Origin: Bombardia bombarda
Taxonomy: Eukaryota; Ascomycota; Sordariomycetes; Sordariales; Lasiosphaeriaceae
Direction of reading: 5' to 3'
Assembly: GCA_030512295.1 (NCBI GenBank)
Contig: JAULSR010000010.1
Coordinates: 744,001 to 808,000, forward strand
DNA: 64,000 nucleotides
Part shown: in pieces, positions 21,037 to 32,666 of the stretch
How positions within the stretch are numbered: position 1 is the first letter of the stretch
Layout of the letters: every line of letters begins with the position of its first letter
Position numbers and translations under genes: made by a program
Notes under the pieces: model-generated
Told to the model about the DNA's origin: nothing
Databases searched by the model: none
What the model saw: only the letters and a program-made list of their open reading frames with translations

Positions 21037-21460
21037 CAGTGACAGCGGGCAGTGGGCAACGAGGGCAGCGTGGGCAGTATGGGCTATGAGGGAGGGAGCG
21101 CAGCAAAAGGTTGGACAGGAAAAAGGAGCGACGGTGTTTTGGCGTCCTGTACATACCTGATCAGGATGGTGTGGTTGTGCAGCACCAGCAGCGGAGTTGG
21201 TGTTGCAGTGATTAATCTCCGAGCAGCCCTGTTCAGTGTCGACTGCTGTCGGTCGAGAGACGATCACAGCGCAGTCGGGCAGCTAGGAAGTGCAGACGAG
21301 ATGGCCTGTCCTGGATGATAGTCGAAGTCGGGGCGTGTACTATACCGTGGAGCGCGCCGCACAGACAGTCGGTCTGAATACGAAGCTGCGGACGAAGTGA
21401 AGGAGGGACGTCGGCGAGAAGGGGCGGAGGAGACTAGACAGCAGACAGCAGCCAAGCAGC

Positions 21461-21486
21461 CAGTGAGCCAGTGAGCCAGTGAGCCA
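21461..21486. repeat. Short tandem repeat, unit CAGTGAGC(C)
   Basis: Nearly three copies of a 9-base unit (cagtgagcc) in direct tandem in the Kelch upstream region. Confidence 0.85.
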
Positions 21487-23914
21487 CCAGTACCTGTCTA
21501 GCCCTAGAAGTCTAGAGCTGGAATGCGAGTGTGGACTGTGGGCACAGAAGAAGCCAGGGTCGGGCGGCGGAGCGGTGGAGATGGAAGCGCGAACACACCA
21601 CCCGAACGACAGGACAGCAGCAGAATATTAGACGCGGAGAAGAAGCCTGACTAGCTTTGAGAGGCAATGTATATGCTGCAGGACAATCACGCAGTGCAGC
21701 AGGGAAGGTGGCACGGTGACTCGTGGGTCCGGCGCGACAAAGCGGCGAGGTGGTTGGCAGAATTACACTAGATGGCGGCCACGATAAAAAAGAGAAGTCG
21801 AAAAGGAGGTGTGACCGTGAGTGAGTGAGCAGCAGCCTGCGACTCAAGCGCACGATAACGTAGCGACGATAGATGCTGAGGCAGGGCAATCCAGGCATGG
21901 CATTGGACGGGAGCCCAGGCAGTCGAGAAACGGCGGACCTGGTGTGGCCTGTTGTGGCCTGGTGCAATTGTGGAGTGCGTGTCGCAGACTCGCAGGCTCT
22001 CCTCTGCTGCAGCTGCAGGCAGGAGCAATCGATGGAAAAGAAAGACAGACGAGGCACGGATCAGATGGTGCCGCCGACGAATTGAAGCACTGGAAAAAAC
22101 GCCAGGGGCCCCTCGAGGCCCAGCGATGCAAGGAGCGCGTGCGCACCGGCTTGGCCAAGCTTGATGCCGCTCGCGACCACCAGAAAAAGACAGGACCGCC
22201 TGCCTGACTGTGCCTTGCCTCCCACCACACCACGAGAACAAAGCTCGAAACTCGGCCGAATTGATCAATCAGAGAGAGGACGGCAAAAGCCGATCTAACC
22301 TCCCAGCCCGTCTCTTGTGCAGCGCAGCCAGCGAGAAAAAGCCAGCCGTTCGAGGTGCGAAGTAGCCCAGTCCAGTACGGGTTAGCTTGCATGCATTCAC
22401 CGGCCGGGCTATCGCGAACGTTTGACGCCGTTTAAGCTCGCTACTGTCACTGGTGCGGTTCGCCATTCATTTCAACAAATAATCTGCCCTTCTTTTTTCG
22501 TCCTGTTCACACTTTTCCCAATTGCAACAGCAGTGCATAATTAAAATAGTGACCTACGGTTGCAGTTCCACTGTGATGAACAGAGAGACCTCGCAGGCAG
22601 GCACAGCAGGAACCCATTGGAAGTCGCGAAGTGGGACAAAGGCGGACGGGGTAGCCCGATTTGGAAGAGAAGACATTGAACAAAGCCGCCGCGTGTTTGC
22701 CTGCAGGGTGCAGCAGCAGCACCACCAACGCAAGGGGCTGTAACTCCCATTTTGGGACTGTGGTGCCATCGTGCCTCCCAGAGGACAACCAGCCCTGTAG
22801 TCGCGCCCTGCGGTTGCTTGTCCCCAGCAGGTTCGGATATCATGGGAAATCTGTCCGGACCAGGGGGGTTTGGCTCTGTTTATCAGTGATAAAGCGAGCA
22901 GCAGTGACGTAGGCCTGACGGCCTGAAGGCGTAAAGGTGTGAAGTACCGGGCCGGCTGGAACTGTTAGTGGAGCCTAACAGCTGCTGCAAACTCGCTCCC
23001 TCGATCAGGCTCAGCACTAACAACTACACTAAGCTAAGTGCCTTACTTGTAGGCGTTATGGCTGCTTGTTGACCAAATTGACAACTTTGTTCGTGCCGAC
23101 ATTAACTCGGAAAAGAAACAGGGAAACAACTTTTTTCCAAAAATGGTTGCAATTCCCAATTTAACTGCTCTACCGTTGCTGCGCATCAACCGTCTCCCAC
23201 GTTATCCCTCTGCTCTGCCGGCGCACAGATGATTTTAACTGTTGCATTGACCACACACTACACTCCCTCACAACCACAGGCTCACGTCTCTCGTGGCAGG
23301 GACGCAGACAAGACTGCATCAGCCCTTGGCAAATCAAACCTGGCAAGGGTTTGTAATATTAAGGTGGCCTAAACCTAAACTTCAACTCCTATTCTCGCGG
23401 CCGATGACATCTTTTTTCTTTCTTGTGGAAGCTCGACGAACAAAGTCACGAAACTTTGTAACCGGCTTGAACGGATGCCGTCTAAAATGCCGGGGTGCCG
23501 GCGCGGCGCAAATGTCACAAGAAGTGTGGGGTTGGTGTGCTAATCATGTCACAGAGCGCGCAGAAATATCCCACATTCACGTTGGAGTTCCAGTTTGAAT
23601 TGAGATGTGATTGGGATTATATATGGCCCCTATGACGTCTCTACATCTTCGATATCATGTTTTTCTCAACATGGCACCAACAGATCGACAGACTAATATT
23701 CGTGCCAGATATCGTATCATCGCTATCCGCAAAAAATATCCGGCAAATAACCAACTAATCACAGGCCGGAACCCGGACCCGAGATCCAGAACCCATATAC
23801 CTAAAAGCCAGGAATTATGCGTGCGTGCATGTCTTATACACGCCCCAATCCTTCCGAACTTGTCGAAACAACTCGCCTCCCTTTCACACCATCAACTCCA
23901 TGCACCAGACACAC

Positions 23915-24741
23915 TTAAGCGCTGGGGAGCGAGGTGAAGCGCAGGTAGGGCTTGACGGCGCGCAGGTTGGGGAACAGCCTGGTGGCCTCCTCGCCCTGGA
24001 CGGCTGGGTGGACAATGACATCATCACCGGGGACCCAGTTGACCGGGGTGGTGATCTTGTTCTTGTCGCCCGTCTGGAGGGAGTCGACGATGCGCAGGAT
24101 CTCGGCGCTGTTGCGGCCGGTGGAGGCGGGGTACGAGAGGATGGTGCGGATCGTCTTCTTGGGGTCGATGACGAAGACGGAGCGGATCGTGAAGGCGATG
24201 CCCTTGGAGTCCACGTTGGTGGTGTCTTGGTAGTCGATCCTGTGGGAGAAGAACGAAAGTTAGTCACTATGTTTCTTGTGGTAGGGAAAATGGGGCAGAC
24301 ACGTACATGTCGTAGAGGTAGGCGACCTTGCGCTCCTTGTCGGCGATGATGGGGAAAGAGACGCGCGAGCCGGTGACCTCGGTGATGTCGTTGATCCAGC
24401 CCTCGTGGCTGCCGAGGGTGTTGGCCGAGAGGCCAATCAGCTTGACGCCGCGCTTCTTGAACTCGGGGTCCAGACGGGCCATCTCGCCGAGCTCGGTGGT
24501 GCACACGGGGGTGTAGTCCTCGGGGTGGGAGAACAGCACCACCCAGCTGTCGCCAATGAACTCATGGAAGTCAATGGGGCCGTTGGTGGTGTCGGCCTTG
24601 AAGCTGGGGGCGATGCTGCCGAGGCGGAGACTGTACAAAGTGGCAACGCATTAGTTATTTGGAGTCGCCTGACTGAAAAAGGAGCTGTGACACGACAATG
24701 CGCCACAGGGAGACATACGGAGCTGCGCGTTCACCGGCCAT
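23915..24741 (-). CDS. 1-Cys peroxiredoxin (Prx6 type)
   Basis: Three exons: 24741-24719, 24630-24307, 24239-23915; 223 residues, the normal Prx6 length. The catalytic motif P-x3-T-x2-C is at residues 44-51 (HPEDYTPVCTTELG), with peroxidatic Cys51. The C-terminal Prx6 domain includes FTIRSVFVIDPKKTIR, YPASTGRNSAEILR and the late PVNWVPGDDVIVHP. The enzyme reduces H2O2 and organic peroxides using the sulfenic acid formed on Cys51; 1-Cys members need an external thiol. The yeast relative Prx1 is mitochondrial, but this N-terminus (MAGERAAPLRLGS) is too short for a presequence, so a cytosolic form is likely. The first exon has only 23 bases. Confidence 0.95.
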
Positions 24742-26429
24742 TGTGATGTGTGGTTGTGTGTGTGTGTGACTGTGAGGTCTGGGTATCGTTTCAAAAGGTG
24801 GCAAAAGAAGATGAGCGTTGTTGAGAAGAAAAGTAAAGAAGCAAGATAGGAATAGGTGGGATGAGGAAAAGAGAAATGGTATAAGGGGACCTGGCGTGAT
24901 GGTGAGGGGCACAGGTGGGGATTTAAAAGCAAAGCTGCTTTTCTGGGTGACAAGTCTCCACGACTTAGCTGCAAAAGTTTACATCTTGTGATTAATAAAG
25001 ACGCCTCCGTACTGTCACATACCAAGATCCTTGGCCAGCCCAAAAGAAACGTCCCGGTGCCGGCCCCGTCGCCGACCTCTGCGAAATTTCTGCGCACTCG
25101 TGGCCGTGGCTGCCCGATTCGCAGAAGGCTGTTTTTGGCGCGACCATAGGCCAAAGACGGCGATTGTTCACCAATTCTCCTACCTTCGCGCGGGGCGACG
25201 TTGCCCCTCCATGACTTGGACGTGGGGATCCAGCTGCCCCTCACTCCCTGTTCGGGCTTGGCGTATCATTGCGTGATTCTCAGTGCGTCTTATTGGCCAG
25301 AACGTTGAGGTAGTAATATTATGTCATTTGGCGGATGTTGTCGCAAACGCCTTCAGCTTTGAAGTGGGGGTCTGAACTTTGTTCATGCTAGTGAACAGCT
25401 CTCTTCTAGGTATCTGGCACGTTCTCGTTCCTTCTCGTGCTACATTGAAGTTTATCCCATACTAGCGTCATGAGAATGAACATTTCCCTCAAACACATGC
25501 CCAAGCAACAGAAAATCGAATCAACACATTCCGAGCGCTCCGAGGCATTATGGCAACCTTCCTGGCCAAGTATCCCCACTCGTTGAATCGCCCTCCACCA
25601 GCGTGAAGCGGGCGGGCAAATGCGGGGTACCACCTTGAACGATTTGATCGCCGCAAAGCTTGAGCTGTTCAGGGTCGGCTGTCGTTTGGGACTGACGGGA
25701 GCCACCGTGGAGAAATAAAAACGCAACAACCACCATGACCAACCGTTGGGCCGCATGCAGCTCGCCGACCTTGCTGCCGCTGCCAGGTGCCCCAGACACC
25801 AGTGTCTCAGGTAGACAATATATTGACTCCATCCCGATCAACTCACGATGATCGATCCATCTCCCAGTCGCCGACTCACCTCAACCGACTTGATCATGAC
25901 TTGCCTCAGATCGGGCACTCTGCTCTTCTGCTTCCCGACTCCTCAGATCGCCGCCACAAGTGGATCGTGGATCACTCTGCCCGGTCAGTTTCCCGCGCGG
26001 GTTTTGCCAACAGGGTAAGGTACGTAGCGATGGGTTGCCGAGACTTGTTACCACCCTACAGTTACACGGCGTTATAAAAATAGCGATAATCCATACATAT
26101 GAGTGCATGTCATCGTGCATTGTGCGGCCGTCGAGGTGCTTCAGCCAGCCATGAATCCCTGTCTTGTGGGTGAATAGCCCATATAATGAATATAGGATTA
26201 AAGCCCGATTAAAGGTGTATGTTCTGTACTTGTACTTTCTATCCCGAGTTCTTCCCAGTAATTGTGCCATACCTAAGGTAGGTAAGTGTTATTCGGCTCA
26301 GCCTTGTGAAGTACCGCACTCTACGCTGGGTATCGGATCAAAGAAAAACATTCATCTCTGCAAACAGCGGCTACGCAATACCATTACAGATTATATTGTA
26401 GGAACTCTATCATTACTCTCCCAACGTCA
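24742..26429. other. Intergenic, peroxiredoxin promoter side
   Basis: 1.69 kb between the peroxiredoxin start and the stop of the next minus-strand gene. A CA/TG-type stretch (about 24750-24770) lies just before the peroxiredoxin ATG. No supportable gene. Confidence 0.45.
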
Positions 26430-28550
26430 TTAAAGCCTGACGTTGCCCACATTCAGTGTCATCCAATCCTTGGACGCAAAGCTCACGTACGTCCCGTTCT
26501 TGAGCCAGAAAACACTATCCTCGCCCGTCTTGCCCGGCTCCACGCCCTCGGTGCGCAGAATATGCTTCTGCTGCTTATTTGTACCCGTCGTCTGCAGGGC
26601 GCCGCCTTTGATGACCCGAAGGAATAGTGGTAGCGCATACTTGGGCAGACCAGCCTTGACATGCGCCGCGAGACTCTTGAGCGCCTCGTCAGTTGGCGCG
26701 CCACCTTCACCCGACGTCGCCGATGGGCTCATAATGACGGCAGCGCACCCAGCGCGTCCCTCATGTTTCGGTACCTCCACGCCATAAACATTGGCCTCGA
26801 GAATGGCCGGGTGGAGCCCGACGACCTGCGCGACCTCTGCCGTCGAGACGTTCTCGCTCTTCCAGCGGAACGTGTCGCCGATGCGGTCGCTAAAGTAGAC
26901 GCGGTTTTCGGTATCCCAGCGCACCACATCGCCCGTCCGGAACCAGGCGTCGTCCTTGCTAAACACCGACCTCATGACCTTCTTCGAGGAGGCACCCTTG
27001 TCGTTGAAGTAGCCCTGGAAGCGCTCCTCTACCTTGTCAGCAGGCAGCTTGAACAGCAGCTCGCCCGGTTCCCCGCGACGCACACGGCGACAGAAGCCCG
27101 TCTTGGGGTCGCGGGATGGGAGTTCAGTCTCGTGGTCGACATCTACCACGGCAAGACTCCTCCCGAGGATGAAGTTGTAGATGAAGCCGCTGCGCCCCAC
27201 GGCGCCCACGCTGAAGTCGTTTCTGCTCAGGTTCCACGTCGCAAAGGTGCCCTCCGTTGCGCCGTAGAATTCGGCGATCGTCTCAATTCCAAACCGCTCC
27301 TTGAAGCGGTTCCACACGTCCGGCCGCAGCCCATTTCCAAATGCGATGCGAACCTTGTGCTTCCGATCGAGGTTCTCGCCCGTTACTGGATCGACTTTTG
27401 GCGGGGCCGACAGCAGATATCGACATGTCTCGCCGACGTATTGGATGATGTTGGCGTCGTGCTTCCGCACATCGTCCCAGAAGTGACTGGTGGAGAACTT
27501 GCGGCCTACGGCAAAAGTTGCGCCTGCTACCAAGGTGTGCAGCAGACCCATCAACATTCCCGTGCTGTGGTACAGTGGCATGGCCTGTGCAGTACGAAAG
27601 ATCAGTCGGAGATCTCCATTTGGTTAGGGAGATGACGATCAGAGGCTCAACGACTACCGTTGCGCCCTGTTACACCACCCAAGGGGTAATTGTTAAAAGG
27701 ACTTACTGAGTAGAACACGTCGCTCGTCTTTGTGCCAATCCACCTCGAGGTGAATCTACTGGTCATGGCCGCCTTGCTCCACGACACAATAGCTGCCTTC
27801 GGCAGGCCCGTGGTTCCGCTCGTGTATATGAGAATAGCCATGTCCATGCCCTTGACACCGCTCCGCACTTCATCAGGCGGTCGGATAGCATCCATGGCCC
27901 GCGCCTGTGCCTCCAACTCTGGCGTTACAACCTCAAAGCTGACACCGCCCAGCTCGGATCGCACGTCGTCGGTGACGTTCCCCGCAACCGCCGGGTCGAC
28001 CAAGACCAGCCGCGTCGTCGCCTTCTTCACGCAGTGCACCAACGACTTGCCGACGAGGTTGTAGTTGATGAGCGCCGGCGTCGCTCCGAGCGACCAGATG
28101 GCGAGGAACAAAAAGACAAAGGTGTCGCTGTTCTGAAAGTCCAGGGCCACAAGCTCCCCCCGCTTGATGCCCTTGCGCTCCTTCATCCACGTGGCGTAGC
28201 GCAGCACCGTGTCGTACGCCTGCGCATACGTGTGTACCCTGTCCTCGAAGCGGAGGAAGACGCGATTCGCCGACGACTTGGAGGTTGCGAGGGATTCAAA
28301 CGTGTAGAATTGGTTGACGCGATCGCGTGATGCATTCCACCAGACTCTGGCCAGGGTTGGGACCACGGCGCCGACCATCTCCAGGTCGTAGGATACCAGG
28401 CCCCGGGCATTGATGTAGGCGGCGGCGGCGGCCACGGCGGGACCGACGACGGAGAGAGGCACTGGGGCTGTTCGAGTAAATGGACGTCAGTGTCTGGGGG
28501 GGCAGCAGCAGCATTTGGGCGAGTTGGGGGCTGAACTCACGGGCACCCAT
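26430..28550 (-). CDS. FAT1-type very-long-chain acyl-CoA synthetase
   Basis: Three exons: 28550-28541 (10 nt), 28467-27707, 27584-26430; 641 residues. A hydrophobic N-terminus (VPLSVVGPAVAAAAAYI) comes before the AMP-binding domain. Motifs in order are ILIYTSGTTGLPKAA (ATP phosphate loop), AMPLYHSTGMLMGLL directly after intron 2, EFYGATEGT, TGDVVRWDTENRVYF and the FATP/VLACS signature DRIGDTFRWKSENVST. Fungal FAT1 proteins take up and activate long and very long fatty acids at the plasma membrane, ER or peroxisome. The protein ends in VRL, at best a weak PTS1. Start choice: the 10-base first exon gives MGAP and joins in phase to the conserved N-terminus. Confidence 0.9.
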
Positions 28551-30212
28551 CTTGGTAGAGTGACGGGAGAGGTGGGGTGCGATTGGAGGATTGTTGTCAC
28601 CCGAGGCCAGAACCAGAAGCCAAAACCAGAAGGACGAAGAGGAAGGATGTATGAGAGCGCAGTAGGAACTTGGGGTATGGTATTAAGATGCTACGAGTGT
28701 AATGTGAAAGAAACGAGAGTCAATATCAGAGATAAAGGTCGCGCACTCCGTGGAGCCGCCTTGTTTTGGCTGGCTTGGCTTGGGGATGGAAACGCCGGCG
28801 ACACGACAGGACCAAGGACGTCACAGGCTGGCTTGCCGAGCTTGTATTGAAGTTGCGAGCGGAGGAGGAAGCGGAGCCCGATGGAAAACGAGGGAATATA
28901 TGGAGGTATCTGGGTCTTGGGAGGAACGCTGGGGAACTTTGATAGGAAAAGACCCAAAGAAAGTCCCTTACCCCCTGTCTGTCGAACGACTACCGACACT
29001 GTGCGATCTATCGTCTAATTGCCTCCATCAGTGGCTGCTGATGCCCAGCAAACAGGAGCCGTCCAATGGATGCAGCTGCGCATCACATCGCTAGGTTCAC
29101 AAATGCATGTTAGGTGTGTGTGTGTGTGTGTGTGTGTGTTGCTTGGTTGCGCGACCGGCAAGCCGAACTTGGTGTGCATCCGGCACTGTCTGTCCAGTTA
29201 GGTCTAGCACCATGTTCAGTGTCGGAGGTGACTGTCGCGGTGCCTACCTCGCCTGTCAAAAGTTGCCTCGGTTCTCCATAATCCCAAGGCTCGTAATAAG
29301 TTGTAACCGACCCCACACGAGCTACTTGCCTGAAGGGGAATGTTGGCAACTTGGCGAGCAAAGAGTAATCAGAAAAGAAAGAGAGCAAGACATAGGCTGA
29401 CTACTGGTACGTGCGACCAGCCGACTACCACCACGACAAACGAATCGAATGGGATTAACCGCGGGACGGAATGAAAGGCGGTGGAGGGCGGAACTAGATC
29501 GAGCATCCATTTCGCGGGTGACTCGGGTAGGCCACAGGCGAGGTGCAGTAGTGTCCTCTAGTGCATTCTAATGCCTGCCGCCGCGGCACTGGTTTCTTGG
29601 GCTCTGATTCATGAAGCCTATCGTGAAATCCGAATCATGGGACTTTTGGGTCATTGTTTGGCGGGAAACACCTCCTTTGAGTAGGATGGATGGAACAGTT
29701 TGAAACAATGGAAGCTTTTTGGTCGTTGCACGTGGAAGGCCTGGGATTGATCGGCTTTTCGACAAATTTTCAAGATCTTCCTTGTTGCGTAAAATGGCTG
29801 TGTAACCGCCCACGTGTTTGCTTGACACACAGTACGTAATAATGCATTCTTTACTGTGGCGTAGTACCAGCCTACCAAGACTGCTCTCACGATCATGAGA
29901 ATGAATGGTAAGGCTCAAACGGCAACGGGTTTCGGGATCCAAAAAGGAATTGCGGATTATTTATCAAAATTGGAGCATAAAAAGGCGGGTAGCACAGTGT
30001 AGAGATGACTAAACTTTGTCATCATCCTCTTTTTCACTCATGGCATCTTTATAGGTTACACGCATTACACAAGCCAAAAATCCTTTTCACATGTTCCAAG
30101 AAACTGGTTTATATTCCCCTAAGCACTTCACACTTCGATATAAACAACTTCCACATCACTTAGCCCCCCTCGTCCAAGACAGATGAGCAATCATGGCAGC
30201 GCATCAGCGTGA
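28551..30212. other. Intergenic region with a GT repeat
   Basis: 1.66 kb between two minus-strand genes: the FAT1 promoter on the left and the 3' flank of the questin-oxidase-like gene on the right. It holds a GT microsatellite at 29114-29139. A 124-residue minus-strand frame (29568-29942) shows no recognisable features, so I do not call it. Confidence 0.45.
29114..29139. repeat. (GT)13 microsatellite
   Basis: Thirteen perfect GT units in the intergenic DNA upstream of the FAT1-type gene. Confidence 0.95.
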
Positions 30213-31799
30213 TCACGCAGCGGCCGTCTTCAGATCCGGGACCCAATCCCACGCCCTCTCCAGCCCGCTATAAAGCACCCACCGCTGAACCAAACCCTTC
30301 ACCGTCTCGACTCCCTCGGGCCTCACGCCCTCCAGCATCCTCTCCTCAACAAACGCAGGCATCGTATGCCCGCCCGGCTCCTTGGCCCGCTCAATCGAGT
30401 CCATCTCCATGTGCGCAATCTTGATAATGTCCTCCTTCACAATCGGCACATCAAAGCCCGCCAGCTCGTCGCCCACCAGCTGCTCCAGGCCGAACAGCGC
30501 ACGAAGCATCTTCAACGTGTGCCCTTCATCGGCGAACACAACACCACGCCTGATCAGCTCCGGCCAGCCGTCCTCCGGGTGACGGGGCTTGTAATCGGCA
30601 ATGCGCGCGGGATACAGCGCCGGGGCGCCGCAGCCGCCGTACGAGACGGCGTCGACTCTGGCCTTGGCCTCGAGCAGGCGGGCCTTGTCGTGGTCGGAGA
30701 GCCAGTCCTGTGCGAGGATGGCCGGGAAGAAGACGGCTGTGGTGGCGCTGTGCAGCGTGACAAAGTCGAGGGCCTCGTGCTTGCCCGGCTGCTGGGCGGC
30801 ACCGACCACGTAGGCCGTGGTGAGCATCATCTCGTGCAGCTTGCGCTGCAGGTCGGCCGGCTCGGGCTTGACTTGGTAGTGGCTCAGGTAGGGGACGAGG
30901 TGGCCCGGGGTGACACGCTTGAGGAAGTCGTCTGGGATCTTGTTGCGGGATGCCGGGTTGCTGACGGGGTAGTTTATGAGGGGGTCATCGCGCATGCTGT
31001 TGATGATTTGGAGGAGGGACTTGGATGGCGTGTCGGGGTTGGAGCGGACGTGGTCTTCGGTGGGGAGGAGGAAGGTGCTGGGCCAGCTGCCGTGGATGCA
31101 AGCCTGGGCGAGGGCCTCGGCGATGAGGGCTGGTTGCTGGAACTCGATGCCGCATCCGAGATGGATTATGGGATGCATGAGGTCTGTGAGTTGGCGTTGG
31201 TTATTGTGCTGTCGGATTGTTGGGGAAGCGAGCTCACTCACCTGAGAACATGCGACCCAAGATGTCATTGGCACGGGCATCGCCCTTCAAGACGTATTCC
31301 TTGATGACGGCTGGCGTGCCCTTCTCGGCAAGCTCGCTCTTGAAGAGCTGCAAGAAGTTGACATAGTGACTATAGTTTCCGAGGGCTTTCTCGAACAGCA
31401 CCGGATCCTTGAGGTCCTGTTGGCCGGGCGAGTCCGCTGCCTTGTCAAACTGGTCAAGGGGAACCTGGTAGATCTTGTTGTTCTCCCAACCGACCTGGAT
31501 CTCATCAGGGGTTGCCCCCATTGCCCAGAGGGCGAGGAGATGATGAGACATATGGTCTGCATCGACGTCAGCTCGCGAATCCAAGTGGTGGACGAATGGG
31601 ATGTGAGCATACTGTGGAATATACCATTCCATCGCGTGTGGTACAGCTCGTGATTAAGTGTAAGCAATTCAGATGCCTTGTCTGCGCTGTCCTGGGTAAG
31701 GCCGTCGACATGGACAAAGCCGGGGGTGGTCTCAGGAGACAGGTAGACAGTGCCTGCTGAGGGGATGTTTGATTGCTTGCTTGTCATGTTGAATGCCAT
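30213..31799 (-). CDS. Questin-oxidase-like protein (AflY/GedK family)
   Basis: Three exons: 31799-31625, 31556-31242, 31183-30213; 486 residues. Intron 1 (68 nt) starts gtatat, has a gctgac branch site and ends gcag. It joins YHTRW to NDHMSHHLLALWAMGATPDEI, the conserved His-rich start of this family. Other family segments are HPIIHLGCGIEFQQPALIAE, LHSATTAVFFPAIL and FADEGHTLKMLRALFGLEQ. Relatives AflY and GedK perform Baeyer-Villiger-like ring opening of anthraquinone polyketides, but the family is large and many members have no known substrate. No polyketide synthase lies in this window, so the role is open. There is no signal peptide. Confidence 0.8.
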
Positions 31800-32666
31800 G
31801 ATGCGTAGACAGTTGAAGCGTGGTTGTTGAGATTTTGAGCACAATTAAATTTGAGTATCTTCCTGATATATGTACTCGTGAACGAGATCATGTAGTTTCA
31901 TTATATTCAGAACAGCCTCAAAAAGTCTAGCTGCTCGTCAATGTCAAGAGCGGGGTAGCGATGGTATGCGGAACAATAATTGGAGCAGACCTTGAATGGC
32001 AGGTCGCATCGCGGACGGTGAGGAGGCCGACAAACGAGTGGGAGCACACATCAACATCGTGGTGTGCCGTCACATAGCACATAGGTTCACAAGAGCAGTT
32101 GCCGGGATACGGTGTCGGTTAGCTTAGCTACCGAGTTTGCATTGGAGGTTGAGTGGCACGACCCAATGATGGCAAGGCTCGCGGTGTTGTGCAGAGTGCA
32201 GACGGACCCCTACACCGTCTTAGTCGGAAGGTATAGGACACCGAGTAGGTTGCAATTGCATACCGCAACCCGCAAAAAGTCGCCGGCGGGGGAATCAGCA
32301 ATCCGACTTGGCTGTACGTGATCTATGTATCATTGGTGGTGGTGGTGAAGGTGGTCAAAAGCTGAGTTCCAACTTCCAACGCCATAAAAGAGTGGCCCAG
32401 TCAGCCAGTTTCAGGCTGCTTACGCTATCGTGCTGCATCCACTAGCTGGAGAGTGCACCGTATTTTAATGTAGTTCGTCCCACCCAGTCGACAGGGACCT
32501 GCCAGGGGCAGTGTGGGGCAGACGACCGCTAACCGTGTTTAATTCCCAACGCCCTTCAGCGCAGACGCGGCATGGAACCAACCAAACAGCGGCCCGCCCC
32601 ATCATCTGGATCCCGACACACCTTAACAGTCACGACACAACTAATGGGCCGACAGCCCAAATCGCC
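31800..32666. other. Divergent promoter region
   Basis: Between the start of the questin-oxidase-like gene (minus) and PIG-S (plus). A GGT-rich stretch lies at about 32334-32350. No gene is supported; the in-frame extension of PIG-S upstream of 32667 has no conserved look. Confidence 0.45.

Larger units (their letters stand above)
20384..23914. other. 3.5 kb region with no recognised gene, repeat rich
   Basis: It lies upstream of the Kelch gene start and downstream of the peroxiredoxin stop; both genes are on the minus strand. Open frames up to 244 residues cross 20448-22392, but they are low-complexity (Cys/Leu/Pro/Ser repeats) and look like nothing known. The stretch holds CAGG/CAGA tetranucleotide repeats (21001-21036) and a 9-base tandem repeat (21461-21486). 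It could be a long 5' leader and promoter of the Kelch gene. Confidence 0.4.

Noticed and set aside
20448..21267. Overlapping minus-strand frames of 203 and 244 residues
   Set aside because: Low-complexity Cys/Leu/Ser/Pro sequence driven by tandem repeats; no conserved motif and no intron signals linking it to a gene.
29568..29942. 124-residue minus-strand frame
   Set aside because: No recognisable domain, composition like the surrounding intergenic DNA, and no promoter signal seen.
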